Of a stretch of DNA of 64,000 nucleotides, positions 1 through 7,775 are shown piece after piece. The stretch comes from JAHEYG01 sp044229775. Lineage in GTDB: Bacteria; Bacteroidota; Bacteroidia; B-17B0; Aurantibacillaceae. A program made the position numbers and the translations under genes. Position 1 is the first letter of the stretch. The number at the start of each line of letters is the position of its first letter. A model generated the notes under the pieces. The model made no database searches. It saw only the letters and a list, made by a program, of their open reading frames with translations, and was not told the DNA's origin. The DNA lies in the NCBI GenBank assembly GCA_044229775.1, contig JBGASH010000002.1:5403-69402 (forward strand), given 5' to 3'.

Positions 1-417
1 GGCATGGAACCCAAACATTATATCCGATACCCACATGAATTTAGTGGTGGACAACGTCAGCGAATTTGTATCGCCCGCGCCTTAGCGGTTAATCCTAAAT
101 TTTTAATTTGCGACGAAAGCGTGAGTGCTTTGGACGTGAGTGTTCAGGCGCAGGTTCTAAATTTGTTGAACGACCTTAAGAAAGAATATAAATTCACGTA
201 TATTTTTATTTCGCACGACTTAAGCGTTGTAAAATTTATGAGCGACCGCATGGTGGTAATGAATAAAGGGCATATAGAAGAAATAGGCGATTCAGATACT
301 ATCTATAATAATCCGCAAAGTGAGTATACTAAAAAACTGATCAACTCTATTCCCAAGGGACAAATTACCGATATACAAGCAAGTATTGACCGTAAAAGTA
401 GTTTAGTATTACGGTAA
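1..417 (+). CDS. Oligopeptide/dipeptide ABC transporter ATP-binding protein, 3' part
   Basis: This is the C-terminal 138 residues of an ABC ATPase whose start lies before the window. It shows the ABC signature SGGQRQR, a Walker B (LICDE) followed by the D-loop SALD, and the H-loop His in FISHDLS. The Walker A is missing because it lies upstream. The tail after the nucleotide-binding domain (YNNPQSEYTKKL) is the extension typical of the OppD/OppF/DppD/DppF family, which powers peptide import at the inner membrane. A possible partner permease lies far away at 25143-26402. The family is secure; the substrate is inferred. Confidence 0.9.
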   Translation, partial: GMEPKHYIRYPHEFSGGQRQRICIARALAVNPKFLICDESVSALDVSVQAQVLNLLNDLKKEYKFTYIFISHDLSVVKFMSDRMVVMNKGHIEEIGDSDTIYNNPQSEYTKKLINSIPKGQITDIQASIDRKSSLVLR

Positions 418-423
418 CAAAAC

Positions 424-849
424 ATGAGAGGGTTCATCCAAATATTTTTTATTTTAGTTACCCTCACAGCCTCCGCTCAATCCAAAAAGCAGCCGGATAT
501 CATTCAGCAAATAAGCACCGCCGATACAGTGATTTTTATTGTAAAAACTTCCGGTTGTTTTGATGCTGGCACAACCATTTATAAAATAGCGAAACAAAAA
601 AAAAATCGCGTTGTTATCTGGACAAAGAACAACGTAAAGGAAACTAAAAAACTCTCTGCTAAGGACTATACTGCATTTGTAAACAATTATAAGGTTTCCG
701 AAAAACGGTTTCGCGGACTTGATCAGGGGGTTTGTACACTAATAACGGAATTTGAATTGAATGGCAAAAAACAATCCTCCAAGTTTGCCAATCGTAGTTG
801 CCAGGCCGAATACAATCCCGAAGAAGTACTGAAACAGTTAATGAAATAG
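424..849 (+). CDS. Secreted hypothetical protein, 141 aa
   Basis: I do not recognise this family. The first 19 residues form a signal peptide (hydrophobic FFILVTLTASAQ, probable cleavage after the Gln-containing ASAQ region), so the product is periplasmic or outer-membrane associated. The mature part is small, basic and has three Cys residues (in SGCFDAG, QGVCTL and RSCQAEY). It starts 6 nt after the ABC ATPase stop and ends 6 nt before the DedA gene, so the three genes may be co-transcribed. No catalytic motif is visible. Confidence 0.6.
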   Translation: MRGFIQIFFILVTLTASAQSKKQPDIIQQISTADTVIFIVKTSGCFDAGTTIYKIAKQKKNRVVIWTKNNVKETKKLSAKDYTAFVNNYKVSEKRFRGLDQGVCTLITEFELNGKKQSSKFANRSCQAEYNPEEVLKQLMK

Positions 850-855
850 AGCGCA

Positions 856-1485
856 ATGTTCGATTTTTTTAAACAGCTTACCGATCCAGAAAGTATTATA
901 CGGTATGGCGGAGTTGCATTGTTGCTTTTTGTGATCTTTGCTGAAACCGGCCTTTTTATCGGATTTTTTTTGCCGGGCGATAATTTGGTTTTTATTGCAG
1001 GATTGCTTTGTGCAACAAAACCGGATGTTATTCAAATTAATTTTTTTGTTTTGATGATCTGTATGATATCCGCGGCTATTTTAGGAAACATGGTTGGATA
1101 CTGGTTCGGAAAAAAGGCCGGTGAAAAATTATATAGCCGTAAGGATAGTTTTTTCTTTCGTAAAAGCCATTTAGAGGCTACGAAGACATATTTCCAGAAA
1201 CATGGTGGGAAAACCCTTATTCTGGGAAGATTTATTCCCATTATAAGAACCTTTGCGCCAATTTTTGCTGGAGTCATCAAAATAAATTTTTCAACTTTCA
1301 TGTTATTTAATATTATTGGCGCAGTGGGGTGGATAATGGGTATTGGTAGTATCGCTTATTACTTAGGGAAAGAATTTCCGGAGATAGAGAATTATTTAGG
1401 ATATATTTTTATAAGTTTGATTATTATTACTGCTATTCCTGTAATTACAACGATCTTTAGACGTAAAAAGACCAATGAAGAGTAA
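856..1485 (+). CDS. DedA family membrane protein (VTT/SNARE-associated domain)
   Basis: Integral inner-membrane protein of 209 aa, the usual DedA length. It carries the family hallmarks: a re-entrant segment with FLPGDNLVFIAGLL near residues 35-50, and a GRFIPIIRTFAPIFAG motif near residues 116-131 with the conserved Arg and Pro residues. Several hydrophobic segments follow, and the end is basic (FRRKKTNEE). DedA proteins are implicated in lipid-carrier or phospholipid flipping and in envelope homeostasis; the exact substrate here is unknown. The 3' end overlaps the next gene by 11 nt, suggesting coupled translation. Confidence 0.88.
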   Translation: MFDFFKQLTDPESIIRYGGVALLLFVIFAETGLFIGFFLPGDNLVFIAGLLCATKPDVIQINFFVLMICMISAAILGNMVGYWFGKKAGEKLYSRKDSFFFRKSHLEATKTYFQKHGGKTLILGRFIPIIRTFAPIFAGVIKINFSTFMLFNIIGAVGWIMGIGSIAYYLGKEFPEIENYLGYIFISLIIITAIPVITTIFRRKKTNEE

Positions 1486-2968
1486 AAAAGAAATAATTTC
1501 CTGCCACAACACTTTGCTTTTCCGCTTGGGCTATCCGAAAAACGAGTCTGATTATTTTCAAGCGCAAAGAGAGATGAATTCATTGTGCGATGAAATAAGA
1601 AAAGCATCTTCGGGTAAAAAAGAAAAATTGACAGGAAGTGGCTTAGCCTTTACCGAAACGCAGGGCTCTTATAGCTTTTCTTTAATAAAGTGGCTCATCG
1701 AACTATTTCCGAAGGAAATATCCTTGCACTCTTTAGATGAAGCGGGTGTTCATCCTAAAGAAATATTTAAGCATGTTTTACCTGAAATGGAATTTGAACT
1801 TTTGAGCGATGAAAAACTAAAGGCATTAAAATGGCTTGAGAAAGCAAGCGGTACAAAGAACAAAGGTGAGATTTTGAAATGGATAATTCGTCATCTAGAT
1901 AAAATTTCGGCCACAGAATTGATCCGTGATCAATTATTTGAATCCTTGCAACTTTATACAAACATTCTTCCGAAGGAAATAACCTTTTCTAAAAGTTTCG
2001 GAAATATTGAGCTGCACAAAAATTTTTATCACACTGAAGGAATTTTAAAAAAATTTGATGAACGCGCACTCATCAGTAAAAAACTACCTTCGCCAAAAAA
2101 ACTATCTCAGAGCGAAAAAACTAAAATAATTGAGGCTTCTCGAGTTGCTTTGTGTTTACTGAATCGCGAAACTGATCCGATCACATATTGTAATGAAGAC
2201 GGACTTTTGTTTTACGAACTGGAGCACGGTCTTTCAATCGCCTTATTCAGCATGTTGCCTACTTATCGTTTGCCCTTAGAGTCGTATATTGGTTTTATGA
2301 TGTTCAAGAACGGATTTCCAATGGCATATGGAGGCGGATGGCTTTTCGGGAAACGAATCTTTGAATCTTTCCGTGGTGGCGAATCGGCTTTTGTATTCGC
2401 GCAATTGCTGCGTACCTATAAAAATGCCTTTGGCGCTACGTATTTTGAAGTGGAACCATATCAATTTGGTAAAGATAATCCCGAAGGGTTGCAGTCAGGG
2501 GCTTTTTGGTTCTATTACCGTTTTGGTTTCCGGCCCATTAATAACGAATTGAAAGAACTGGCATTGGCAGAGTCGGAAAAAATTAAAAACACAAAAGGCT
2601 ATAGAACACCAATTACTATCTTAAAACAGTTTACCGGCTCGAATGTGGCCGTGAACTTTGATCCAGAATCAAAAATATATGATCCTACCCGGATCAGCAA
2701 ATATATCACCCAACAGATAATTGAAAAGTTTAATGGTGATAGGGTAGATGCGCAAAAATGGGCTGCTCAAAAACTTAAAAAGGATCTTGGTGTTACAAGC
2801 GGAAATTTGAAAGGCGCTTTATTTGCAGCGTTTTGCTTTGATCTGGAAAAATTGAGTAGCTTAAACAAACAAAAAATAAAAAATTTATTACTGGAAAAAG
2901 AACGGTCGGAGTTTAAGTATATTGAATACTGTAATAAATTACCGTTTATTCAATACCCAAACACCTAA
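1475..2968 (+). CDS. Uncharacterised 497-aa protein with GNAT-like central region
   Basis: A soluble-looking protein without signal peptide. The N-terminal 230 residues are rich in charged helices. The middle (about residues 265-350) has the feel of a GNAT-type acyltransferase: an aromatic/Gly-rich strand (FPMAYGGGWLFG), an RGGESAF loop and YQFGKDNPEG followed by FWFYYRFGFRP. I recall similar unnamed proteins in other bacteria but cannot name a function. It overlaps the DedA stop by 11 nt upstream, and its last 30 nt overlap the 3' end of the convergent EamA gene. The gene is certain; the acyltransferase idea is only a hypothesis. Confidence 0.72.
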   Translation: MKSKKEIISCHNTLLFRLGYPKNESDYFQAQREMNSLCDEIRKASSGKKEKLTGSGLAFTETQGSYSFSLIKWLIELFPKEISLHSLDEAGVHPKEIFKHVLPEMEFELLSDEKLKALKWLEKASGTKNKGEILKWIIRHLDKISATELIRDQLFESLQLYTNILPKEITFSKSFGNIELHKNFYHTEGILKKFDERALISKKLPSPKKLSQSEKTKIIEASRVALCLLNRETDPITYCNEDGLLFYELEHGLSIALFSMLPTYRLPLESYIGFMMFKNGFPMAYGGGWLFGKRIFESFRGGESAFVFAQLLRTYKNAFGATYFEVEPYQFGKDNPEGLQSGAFWFYYRFGFRPINNELKELALAESEKIKNTKGYRTPITILKQFTGSNVAVNFDPESKIYDPTRISKYITQQIIEKFNGDRVDAQKWAAQKLKKDLGVTSGNLKGALFAAFCFDLEKLSSLNKQKIKNLLLEKERSEFKYIEYCNKLPFIQYPNT

Positions 2969-3814
2969 AATAATTATTCCCATACTGATAATTTGGATGA
3001 GGTTGATGCTTTCGCCAAAAAGAAGTCCCCACCCAATTGCAACAATTGGGATCAGATAAGTGCAACTGGAGGCAAATACAGTTCCTGCTAACTTTATCAG
3101 ATAATTGAAAGCAATTACCGAAATAGAAGTTCCTACAATTGCCAAAATGCCTACGAATCCCAGCGAGGACCATCCTTTTGGGTTTTGAATTAAGTGAGTT
3201 GTAAAATCGGTGGCCAAAAATAAATACGCTAATGCAAATGGACCTATAAGCGAAAAGCTCCAGATAGCGGCTGTAAATGAGTTAACATTATGTAAGTAAT
3301 ATTTTATTCCATTTACACTAAGCGCGTAAAAAATGGTAGCTGCTACAACCATTAAGGCAAAGTATAAGTTCTTTGAGCTTTCTGAACTTTCTCCAAAGGA
3401 TAAAAGACAAATGGTTCCTCCAAGTCCGATTAAAATTCCAATAATAGCGTTTTTATGCAAAGGATGTTTAAAAATAAAAAGCCCAAACAAAACCGTGAAC
3501 AAAGGCGTTAAAGAGTTTATCATTCCGGTTAAGCTGCTGCTAATTTGGGTTTCGGCCTTGGTAAACAAAAAGGCCGGGATGAGATTACCGAATACGCCCA
3601 TCATTAAAAGTCCACGCCAGTTGGTTTTCAGAGAGATCTTGTTGAAGTGATGAATCAAAAAAGGGAATAGGCTTACAAAAGCGAGGCTGATGCGTAAGGC
3701 CGCCACTTCATCGCTGGTAAAGGCCTCCATTCCCAACTTCATTAATATAAATGAACTGCCCCATACTAAAGAGAGGATAATTAAGATGATCCATGAGAGG
3801 CCGGGCTTGTTCAC
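2939..3814 (-). CDS. EamA/DMT-superfamily transporter
   Basis: A 291-aa membrane protein with about ten hydrophobic segments. It has the two-fold repeat of the drug/metabolite transporter superfamily: the first half opens with SLVWGSSFILMKLGMEAF, and the second half repeats an EamA unit after the loop around residue 145. Such permeases export or import small metabolites or amino acids across the inner membrane; the substrate cannot be read from sequence. It is transcribed divergently from the asd leader region, and its 3' end overlaps the convergent 497-aa gene by 30 nt. Confidence 0.87.
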   Translation of the reverse strand: MNKPGLSWIILIILSLVWGSSFILMKLGMEAFTSDEVAALRISLAFVSLFPFLIHHFNKISLKTNWRGLLMMGVFGNLIPAFLFTKAETQISSSLTGMINSLTPLFTVLFGLFIFKHPLHKNAIIGILIGLGGTICLLSFGESSESSKNLYFALMVVAATIFYALSVNGIKYYLHNVNSFTAAIWSFSLIGPFALAYLFLATDFTTHLIQNPKGWSSLGFVGILAIVGTSISVIAFNYLIKLAGTVFASSCTYLIPIVAIGWGLLFGESINLIQIISMGIIILGVWVLNKR

Positions 3815-3841
3815 AACACAAATGTAGGCTTTAAAAAATTA

Positions 3842-3873
3842 TTTTTGCCATTAATTAAAAATTAGGATATTTG
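3842..3873 (+). promoter_or_regulatory. Probable promoter of the asd leader transcript
   Basis: TTTTTG (3842-3847), an 18-bp spacer, then GATATTTG (3866-3873). This is one mismatch from the Bacteroidota -7 consensus TAnnTTTG with a TTG-type -33 element. The same string GGATATTTGTATC recurs at 17501-17513 upstream of the DinB gene. Transcription would start near 3879-3881, just before the leader ORF at 3884. Confidence 0.55.
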
Positions 3874-3883
3874 TATCCGTTAA

Positions 3884-3928
3884 ATGAAAAGTTTAAAAAT
3901 AAAATCGTCAAAGAAATCTTTCCGCTAA
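3884..3928 (+). CDS. Lysine-rich leader peptide of asd (14 aa)
   Basis: A 14-codon ORF reads MKSLKIKSSKKSFR and stops with TAA at 3926-3928. Five residues are Lys (codons at 3887, 3896, 3902, 3911 and 3914), including a Lys-Lys pair just before pairing segment 1. The stop codon lies in the loop between segments 1 and 2, as in trp-type leaders. Lys is an end product of the aspartate pathway served by asd. AT-rich DNA favours AAA codons by chance, so the case rests on the combination with the alternative hairpins. It is too short to prove as coding. Confidence 0.5.
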   Translation: MKSLKIKSSKKSFR

Positions 3929-3974
3929 GGAAGGGCTCTGATATTTTATTTTAAAAGATAATAGCAGCCTTTCC
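3917..3974 (+). promoter_or_regulatory. Attenuator pairing segments 1-3 (pause hairpin and antiterminator)
   Basis: Segment 1 CTTTCC (3918-3923) pairs with the first six bases, GGAAGG, of segment 2 (3929-3934) around a loop containing the leader stop codon. The full segment 2, GGAAGGGCT (3929-3937), can instead pair over nine positions (one G-U) with segment 3, AGCCTTTCC (3966-3974). That blocks the terminator formed by segments 3 and 4. Segments 1/3 and 2/4 are near-copies, as in ribosome-mediated attenuators. Stalling at the Lys-Lys codons (3911-3916) would cover segment 1 and favour readthrough into asd. Confidence 0.6.
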
Positions 3975-3993
3975 AAAACGGAAAGGCTTTTTT
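3966..3993 (+). terminator. Intrinsic terminator upstream of asd (attenuator segments 3 and 4)
   Basis: AGCCTTTCC (3966-3974), loop AAAAC, GGAAAGGCT (3980-3988), then a run of Ts to 3993: a perfect 9-bp stem with a U-tract on the plus strand. The nearest upstream plus-strand gene ends at 2968, and the gene in between is on the minus strand. So the terminator only makes sense for a transcript started in the leader just upstream. Confidence 0.85.
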
Positions 3994-4013
3994 AATTGTA
4001 AACTAAAATAAAA

Positions 4014-5003
4014 ATGAAAATTGCTGTCGTAGGTGCCACTGGATTAGTGGGAACAAAAATGTTAGAAGTATTGAACGAAAGAAATTTCACGGTAACCGAA
4101 TTGATCCCGGTTGCTTCTGAGAAATCAGTTGGAAAAGAAATTACGTTTAAAGGAAAGAAATACAAAGTGCATTCGATGCTGGATGCCATTGCCGCTAAAC
4201 CGCAGATCGCTTTATTCTCAGCCGGTGGAGGCACTTCTTTGGAATGGGCCCCTAAATTTGCGGAAGCAGGAATTACAGTGATAGATAATTCATCGGCCTG
4301 GCGAATGGACCCCACTAAAAAATTAGTGGTGCCAGAAGTTAACGCTCATGTTCTTACCAAAGCAGATAAGATCATTGCAAACCCTAATTGTTCCACCATA
4401 CAAATGGTGGTAGTGCTGGAGCCGCTACACAAAAAATATAAAATTAAACGCGTAGTGGTTTCTACATACCAATCGGTGACCGGTACAGGTGTAAAAGCAG
4501 TTGATCAGTTGATGAATGAACGCAAAGGTGTTGACGGCCCAATGGCTTATAAATATAAGATCGATCTTAATGTGATCCCGCAAATTGATGTGTTTGTAGA
4601 GAATGGTTACACAAAAGAAGAAATGAAAATGGTGAATGAAACCAAAAAGATAATGGGAGACGATGCTATTCGTGTTACCGCTACAACGGTTCGTATTCCG
4701 GTAATGGGCGGCCATAGCGAAAGCGTGAATATTGAATTCGAGAACGACTTTGATGTGAAAGACATTTTCGCATTGATGAAAAATACCAAGGGGGTTATTT
4801 TGGAAGATGATATTGCTAAACAGATCTACCCAATGCCGATGAACGCCCATAACCGTGATGAAGTATTTGTAGGAAGGATCCGTCGGGATGAAAGTCAGCC
4901 AAAAACCCTCAACATATGGATCGTTTCCGATAACCTTCGTAAAGGTGCTGCTACCAATGCGGTTCAAATAGCGGAATATCTACTCGAAAAAGGATTAGTG
5001 TAA
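4014..5003 (+). CDS. asd: Aspartate-semialdehyde dehydrogenase
   Basis: Catalyses NADPH-dependent reduction of L-aspartyl-4-phosphate to aspartate semialdehyde, the branch point to Lys/diaminopimelate, Thr, Met and Ile. At 329 aa it has the family length. The N-terminal dinucleotide-binding motif GATGLVG is at residues 7-13, the catalytic Cys126 sits in NPNCST, and His234 lies in GGHSES; the substrate-binding Arg227 precedes it in VRIPV. It stands alone behind a leader with an attenuator-like structure (3884-3993), starting about 20 nt after the terminator. This suggests control by amino-acid supply. Confidence 0.96.
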   Translation: MKIAVVGATGLVGTKMLEVLNERNFTVTELIPVASEKSVGKEITFKGKKYKVHSMLDAIAAKPQIALFSAGGGTSLEWAPKFAEAGITVIDNSSAWRMDPTKKLVVPEVNAHVLTKADKIIANPNCSTIQMVVVLEPLHKKYKIKRVVVSTYQSVTGTGVKAVDQLMNERKGVDGPMAYKYKIDLNVIPQIDVFVENGYTKEEMKMVNETKKIMGDDAIRVTATTVRIPVMGGHSESVNIEFENDFDVKDIFALMKNTKGVILEDDIAKQIYPMPMNAHNRDEVFVGRIRRDESQPKTLNIWIVSDNLRKGAATNAVQIAEYLLEKGLV

Positions 5004-5055
5004 TTGTATTTCGCAAATGGGCGCAAAGGCCGTAGGGGAATGAGGTAAATATATC

Positions 5056-5108
5056 CTGCGAACCCTGCGACTCCTCGCCTTCGCGAAGCTGCGGCGGAGC
5101 AAGGTGCG
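5056..5108. repeat. Intergenic GC-rich repeat, copy 1
   Basis: A GC-rich island in an AT-rich spacer. The core 5073-5108 matches 5725-5760 in 35 of 36 bases and contains the perfect palindrome CTTCGCGAAG. The part before it (5056-5078) resembles a third copy at 49176-49201. The two 36-bp copies flank the 3-hydroxyanthranilate dioxygenase gene in direct orientation. Confidence 0.85.
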
Positions 5109-5175
5109 AGAAAACTTAAAATTTTGTCAATCAAATTTTTACTACTAACTTTAATCACACTAAACTCCTAAAACC

Positions 5176-5700
5176 ATGTCTATAGTAAGGCCTTTCAACT
5201 TTAAAAAATGGATCGATGAAAATCGCCATTTACTAAAACCTCCGGTAAATAATAAAGTAGTTTACAAAGACACCGAATTTATTGTAATGGTAGTGGGAGG
5301 TCCCAATTCACGCAAAGATTATCACTTTAACGAGAGCGAAGAGTTTTTTTACCAGTTGGAAGGTGATATCATTGTACAGATCCAGGAAAATGGTAAAATG
5401 GTGGAAGTGCCCATTAAGCAAGGCGATATTTTTTTATTGCCGCCTAAAGTTCCGCATAATCCGAGACGTTTTGAAGGTACGATCGGTTTAGTGATGGAAC
5501 GTAAAAGAAGAGACGGCGAGAAGGATGGCTTGATGTGGTTTTGCGAAAAATGTAATCATAAATTGTACGACGAATATTTTACACTCACGGATATTGCGAC
5601 ACAATTTCAAGGTGTATTCAAGAAATTTTATAATTCAAAAGACCTTAGAACGTGCAAAAGCTGCGGCCATGTAATGGAACCGCCACCGGTGATCTCGTAA
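5176..5700 (+). CDS. 3-hydroxyanthranilate 3,4-dioxygenase
   Basis: A cytosolic cupin that opens the ring of 3-hydroxyanthranilate with O2 in the kynurenine pathway (tryptophan degradation or de novo NAD synthesis). Its 174 aa match the bacterial form. The catalytic Fe(II) ligands are visible: His and Glu in YHFNESEEFFYQ (about residues 50-60) and a His in VPHNPRRF (about 95). Two C-terminal CxxC pairs (CEKCN and CKSCG) form the second, rubredoxin-like iron site of bacterial enzymes. No other kynurenine-pathway gene is in the window. It is flanked by direct GC-rich repeats. Confidence 0.95.
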   Translation: MSIVRPFNFKKWIDENRHLLKPPVNNKVVYKDTEFIVMVVGGPNSRKDYHFNESEEFFYQLEGDIIVQIQENGKMVEVPIKQGDIFLLPPKVPHNPRRFEGTIGLVMERKRRDGEKDGLMWFCEKCNHKLYDEYFTLTDIATQFQGVFKKFYNSKDLRTCKSCGHVMEPPPVIS

Positions 5701-5724
5701 TAACGCTGTACGTCCTCTGCGTCG

Positions 5725-5760
5725 CCTCGCCTTCGCGAAGCTACGGCGGAGCAAGGTGCG
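5725..5760. repeat. Intergenic GC-rich repeat, copy 2
   Basis: Same 36-bp unit and orientation as 5073-5108, with one base difference (G at 5091, A at 5743). It includes the palindrome CTTCGCGAAG and lies in the 76-bp gap between the dioxygenase stop and lnt. Confidence 0.85.
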
Positions 5761-5776
5761 CGAAACATTTTAATTA

Positions 5777-7381
5777 TTGAAAAAGATCCCGAATATTTTT
5801 TTATCATTATTAAGCGGTTTGCTTTTAGGAGCTTCGTGGTACAGGCCATTTACCTTTTTAATTTTTGTGGCATGGGTACCTTTATTATTTATTGAAGAAG
5901 GTGTAGCCAACAATACTGATCTAAAAAGAAAAAACTTAAAACTTATTGGATTATCGTACCTCACCTTTTTTACCTGGAATGTGATCGCTACCTGGTGGAT
6001 CATTTATGCTTCTTTTGGTGGAGCTTGCATGGCCATTTTCAGCAATTCGTTATTGTTCTGCATGGTCTTCATGATCTTTTATAATGCGAAAATGCGTATT
6101 AATAAACCCTGGGCCATATGGCTTTTGATCCCAATTTGGATCACGTGGGAATATGGACACGGAATATGGGATCTGGCCTGGACCTGGTTAACCCTTGGAA
6201 ATGTTTTTGCGCTGGAATATAATTGGGTGCAATGGTACGAGTATACCGGAACAAGCGGCGGAAGTTTGTGGATCTTGCTAACCAATATTCTGATCTTTGA
6301 AGCCTTAAAAAAATTTAAAATTCAAAAGTCAAAGTTCAAACCGGCACTCGTTATTATGCTAACGATAATTGTACCGGTGATCATTTCCTTTATAATAAAA
6401 CCCAATTCGCAATCGGCGCTTCAAAAACCGGGTTCACAAGTTAGGACCGTGGTAGTGCAACCTAATTTGGATCCGTATAACGAAAAATTTGTGGTGGATC
6501 CCGCTGTACAATTACAAAGTTTATTGGAACAGATAAATGGGAAAATTGATTCGAAAACCGATTACCTTGTATTGCCCGAAACGTTTTTAACGGAAGGAAT
6601 GGACGAAAAGTATATTGATAATTCACTATCGGTTCGGTTCTTTCGCGACAGTATACTTTCTAAATTTCCTCAGTTAACGATAGTGACAGGCGCCAGTACC
6701 TATAAAGTATATACTTCAGGCGAAAAAATTTCTTCAACGGCACGACCTGATTCGCGTGGAACCGTTTACGATTCCTATAACACTGGATTGCAGATCGAAA
6801 AAGATGTTCCGGTTAAAGTGTATCATAAATCATTATTGGTACCGGGTGTTGAACGCATGCCCTTTCCCGCCCTATTTAAACCACTCGAGAAGTTGGCCAT
6901 CGACATGGGAGGAACGACCGGAAGTTTAGGCACGCAGGAAACCAGAACCGTTTTCTTTAATAAGAACAAGATCGGTATTGCGCCAGTTATTTGTTACGAA
7001 AGTATTTTTAGCGATTATGTGGCCGATTACATTCGAAATGGCGCGCAAATAATTTTTATTATTACTAACGACGGTTGGTGGGACGATACACCCGGATATA
7101 AACACCATTTGAATTACGCGCGACTGCGGGCCATTGAAACACGATGTGAGATTGCGCGAAGTGCCAATACAGGAATTTCCTGTTTTATTAAACCATCAGG
7201 TGAAATTGAACAAAACACCAAATGGTGGGAAGAAGCGGTGATCACCAAAGATCTTTATCCTAATGATCAAAAAACATTTTTTGTGAAGTATGGCGATCTG
7301 ATCACAAAAACTTCTGTACCTATTGCGCTGGGGATATTTTTGTTTTCGCAGTATCTGCGTTTTGCAAGAAGAAAAAACTGA
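5777..7381 (+). CDS. lnt: Apolipoprotein N-acyltransferase
   Basis: An inner-membrane enzyme that adds the third acyl chain to the N-terminal Cys of lipoproteins. The 534 aa comprise a multi-spanning N-terminal region (to about 210) and a nitrilase-like periplasmic domain. The catalytic triad is visible as Glu268 (VLPETFL), Lys351 (YHKSLLVPG) and Cys406 (VICYES). A last TM segment precedes a basic tail. The start is a TTG at 5777, since no in-frame ATG fits. It serves the many lipoproteins encoded here. It ends 2 nt before the convergent AHSA1 gene. Confidence 0.93.
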   Translation: MKKIPNIFLSLLSGLLLGASWYRPFTFLIFVAWVPLLFIEEGVANNTDLKRKNLKLIGLSYLTFFTWNVIATWWIIYASFGGACMAIFSNSLLFCMVFMIFYNAKMRINKPWAIWLLIPIWITWEYGHGIWDLAWTWLTLGNVFALEYNWVQWYEYTGTSGGSLWILLTNILIFEALKKFKIQKSKFKPALVIMLTIIVPVIISFIIKPNSQSALQKPGSQVRTVVVQPNLDPYNEKFVVDPAVQLQSLLEQINGKIDSKTDYLVLPETFLTEGMDEKYIDNSLSVRFFRDSILSKFPQLTIVTGASTYKVYTSGEKISSTARPDSRGTVYDSYNTGLQIEKDVPVKVYHKSLLVPGVERMPFPALFKPLEKLAIDMGGTTGSLGTQETRTVFFNKNKIGIAPVICYESIFSDYVADYIRNGAQIIFIITNDGWWDDTPGYKHHLNYARLRAIETRCEIARSANTGISCFIKPSGEIEQNTKWWEEAVITKDLYPNDQKTFFVKYGDLITKTSVPIALGIFLFSQYLRFARRKN

Positions 7382-7383
7382 TT

Positions 7384-7773
7384 TTACTTAGAGAAGTATT
7401 GCTTCATGGGCGTGAAATAAAAATCCTTCCAGCCTTTTTTGTAATTAGCACCTTGCCCTTCAGGGATATTGGTATGACTTAATGTAACTGTGGTTTTCCC
7501 TTTTTTCTCGGCAAACGAAATTTCCAAAAGCGAATCCAGATCGTTGTCGGCAAATTCGGAAGTGCGCCAGGTTTGAATGATCTTTTTATTGGGTGTAATT
7601 TCAATGTTTTTTCCCCATATGTAACCGTCCCATGCGCTATGTTTGCCATTGGATTTTGGTTCTATAACTGCCTTACCGCCCGTCATAGCCGAATGTTTTT
7701 TACTATCGAGCCAGGCCTTGAACAGATCTTTTGCAGGCACCGGTAACGTAACCGATACTTTTAATTTATCCAT
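7384..7773 (-). CDS. AHSA1/SRPBCC-domain protein
   Basis: A 129-aa START-like (SRPBCC) protein: it opens MDKLKVSVTLPVPAKDLF, has a central WDGYIWGKNIEI strand pair and IIQTWR, and ends in a helix (GWKDFYFTPMKQYF). These folds bind hydrophobic ligands or act like the Hsp90 co-chaperone AHSA1; the ligand is unknown. I chose the ATG at 7773 because it gives the standard N-terminus and lies just 2 nt after the dxs stop. The longer reading would overlap dxs. It is probably translated from the dxs message. Confidence 0.82.
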   Translation of the reverse strand: MDKLKVSVTLPVPAKDLFKAWLDSKKHSAMTGGKAVIEPKSNGKHSAWDGYIWGKNIEITPNKKIIQTWRTSEFADNDLDSLLEISFAEKKGKTTVTLSHTNIPEGQGANYKKGWKDFYFTPMKQYFSK

Positions 7774-7775
7774 AA

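Noticed and set aside
5004..5175. Riboswitch before the 3-hydroxyanthranilate dioxygenase gene
   Set aside because: The GC-rich stretch is a repeat found again at 5.73 kb and partly at 49.1 kb, before unrelated genes.
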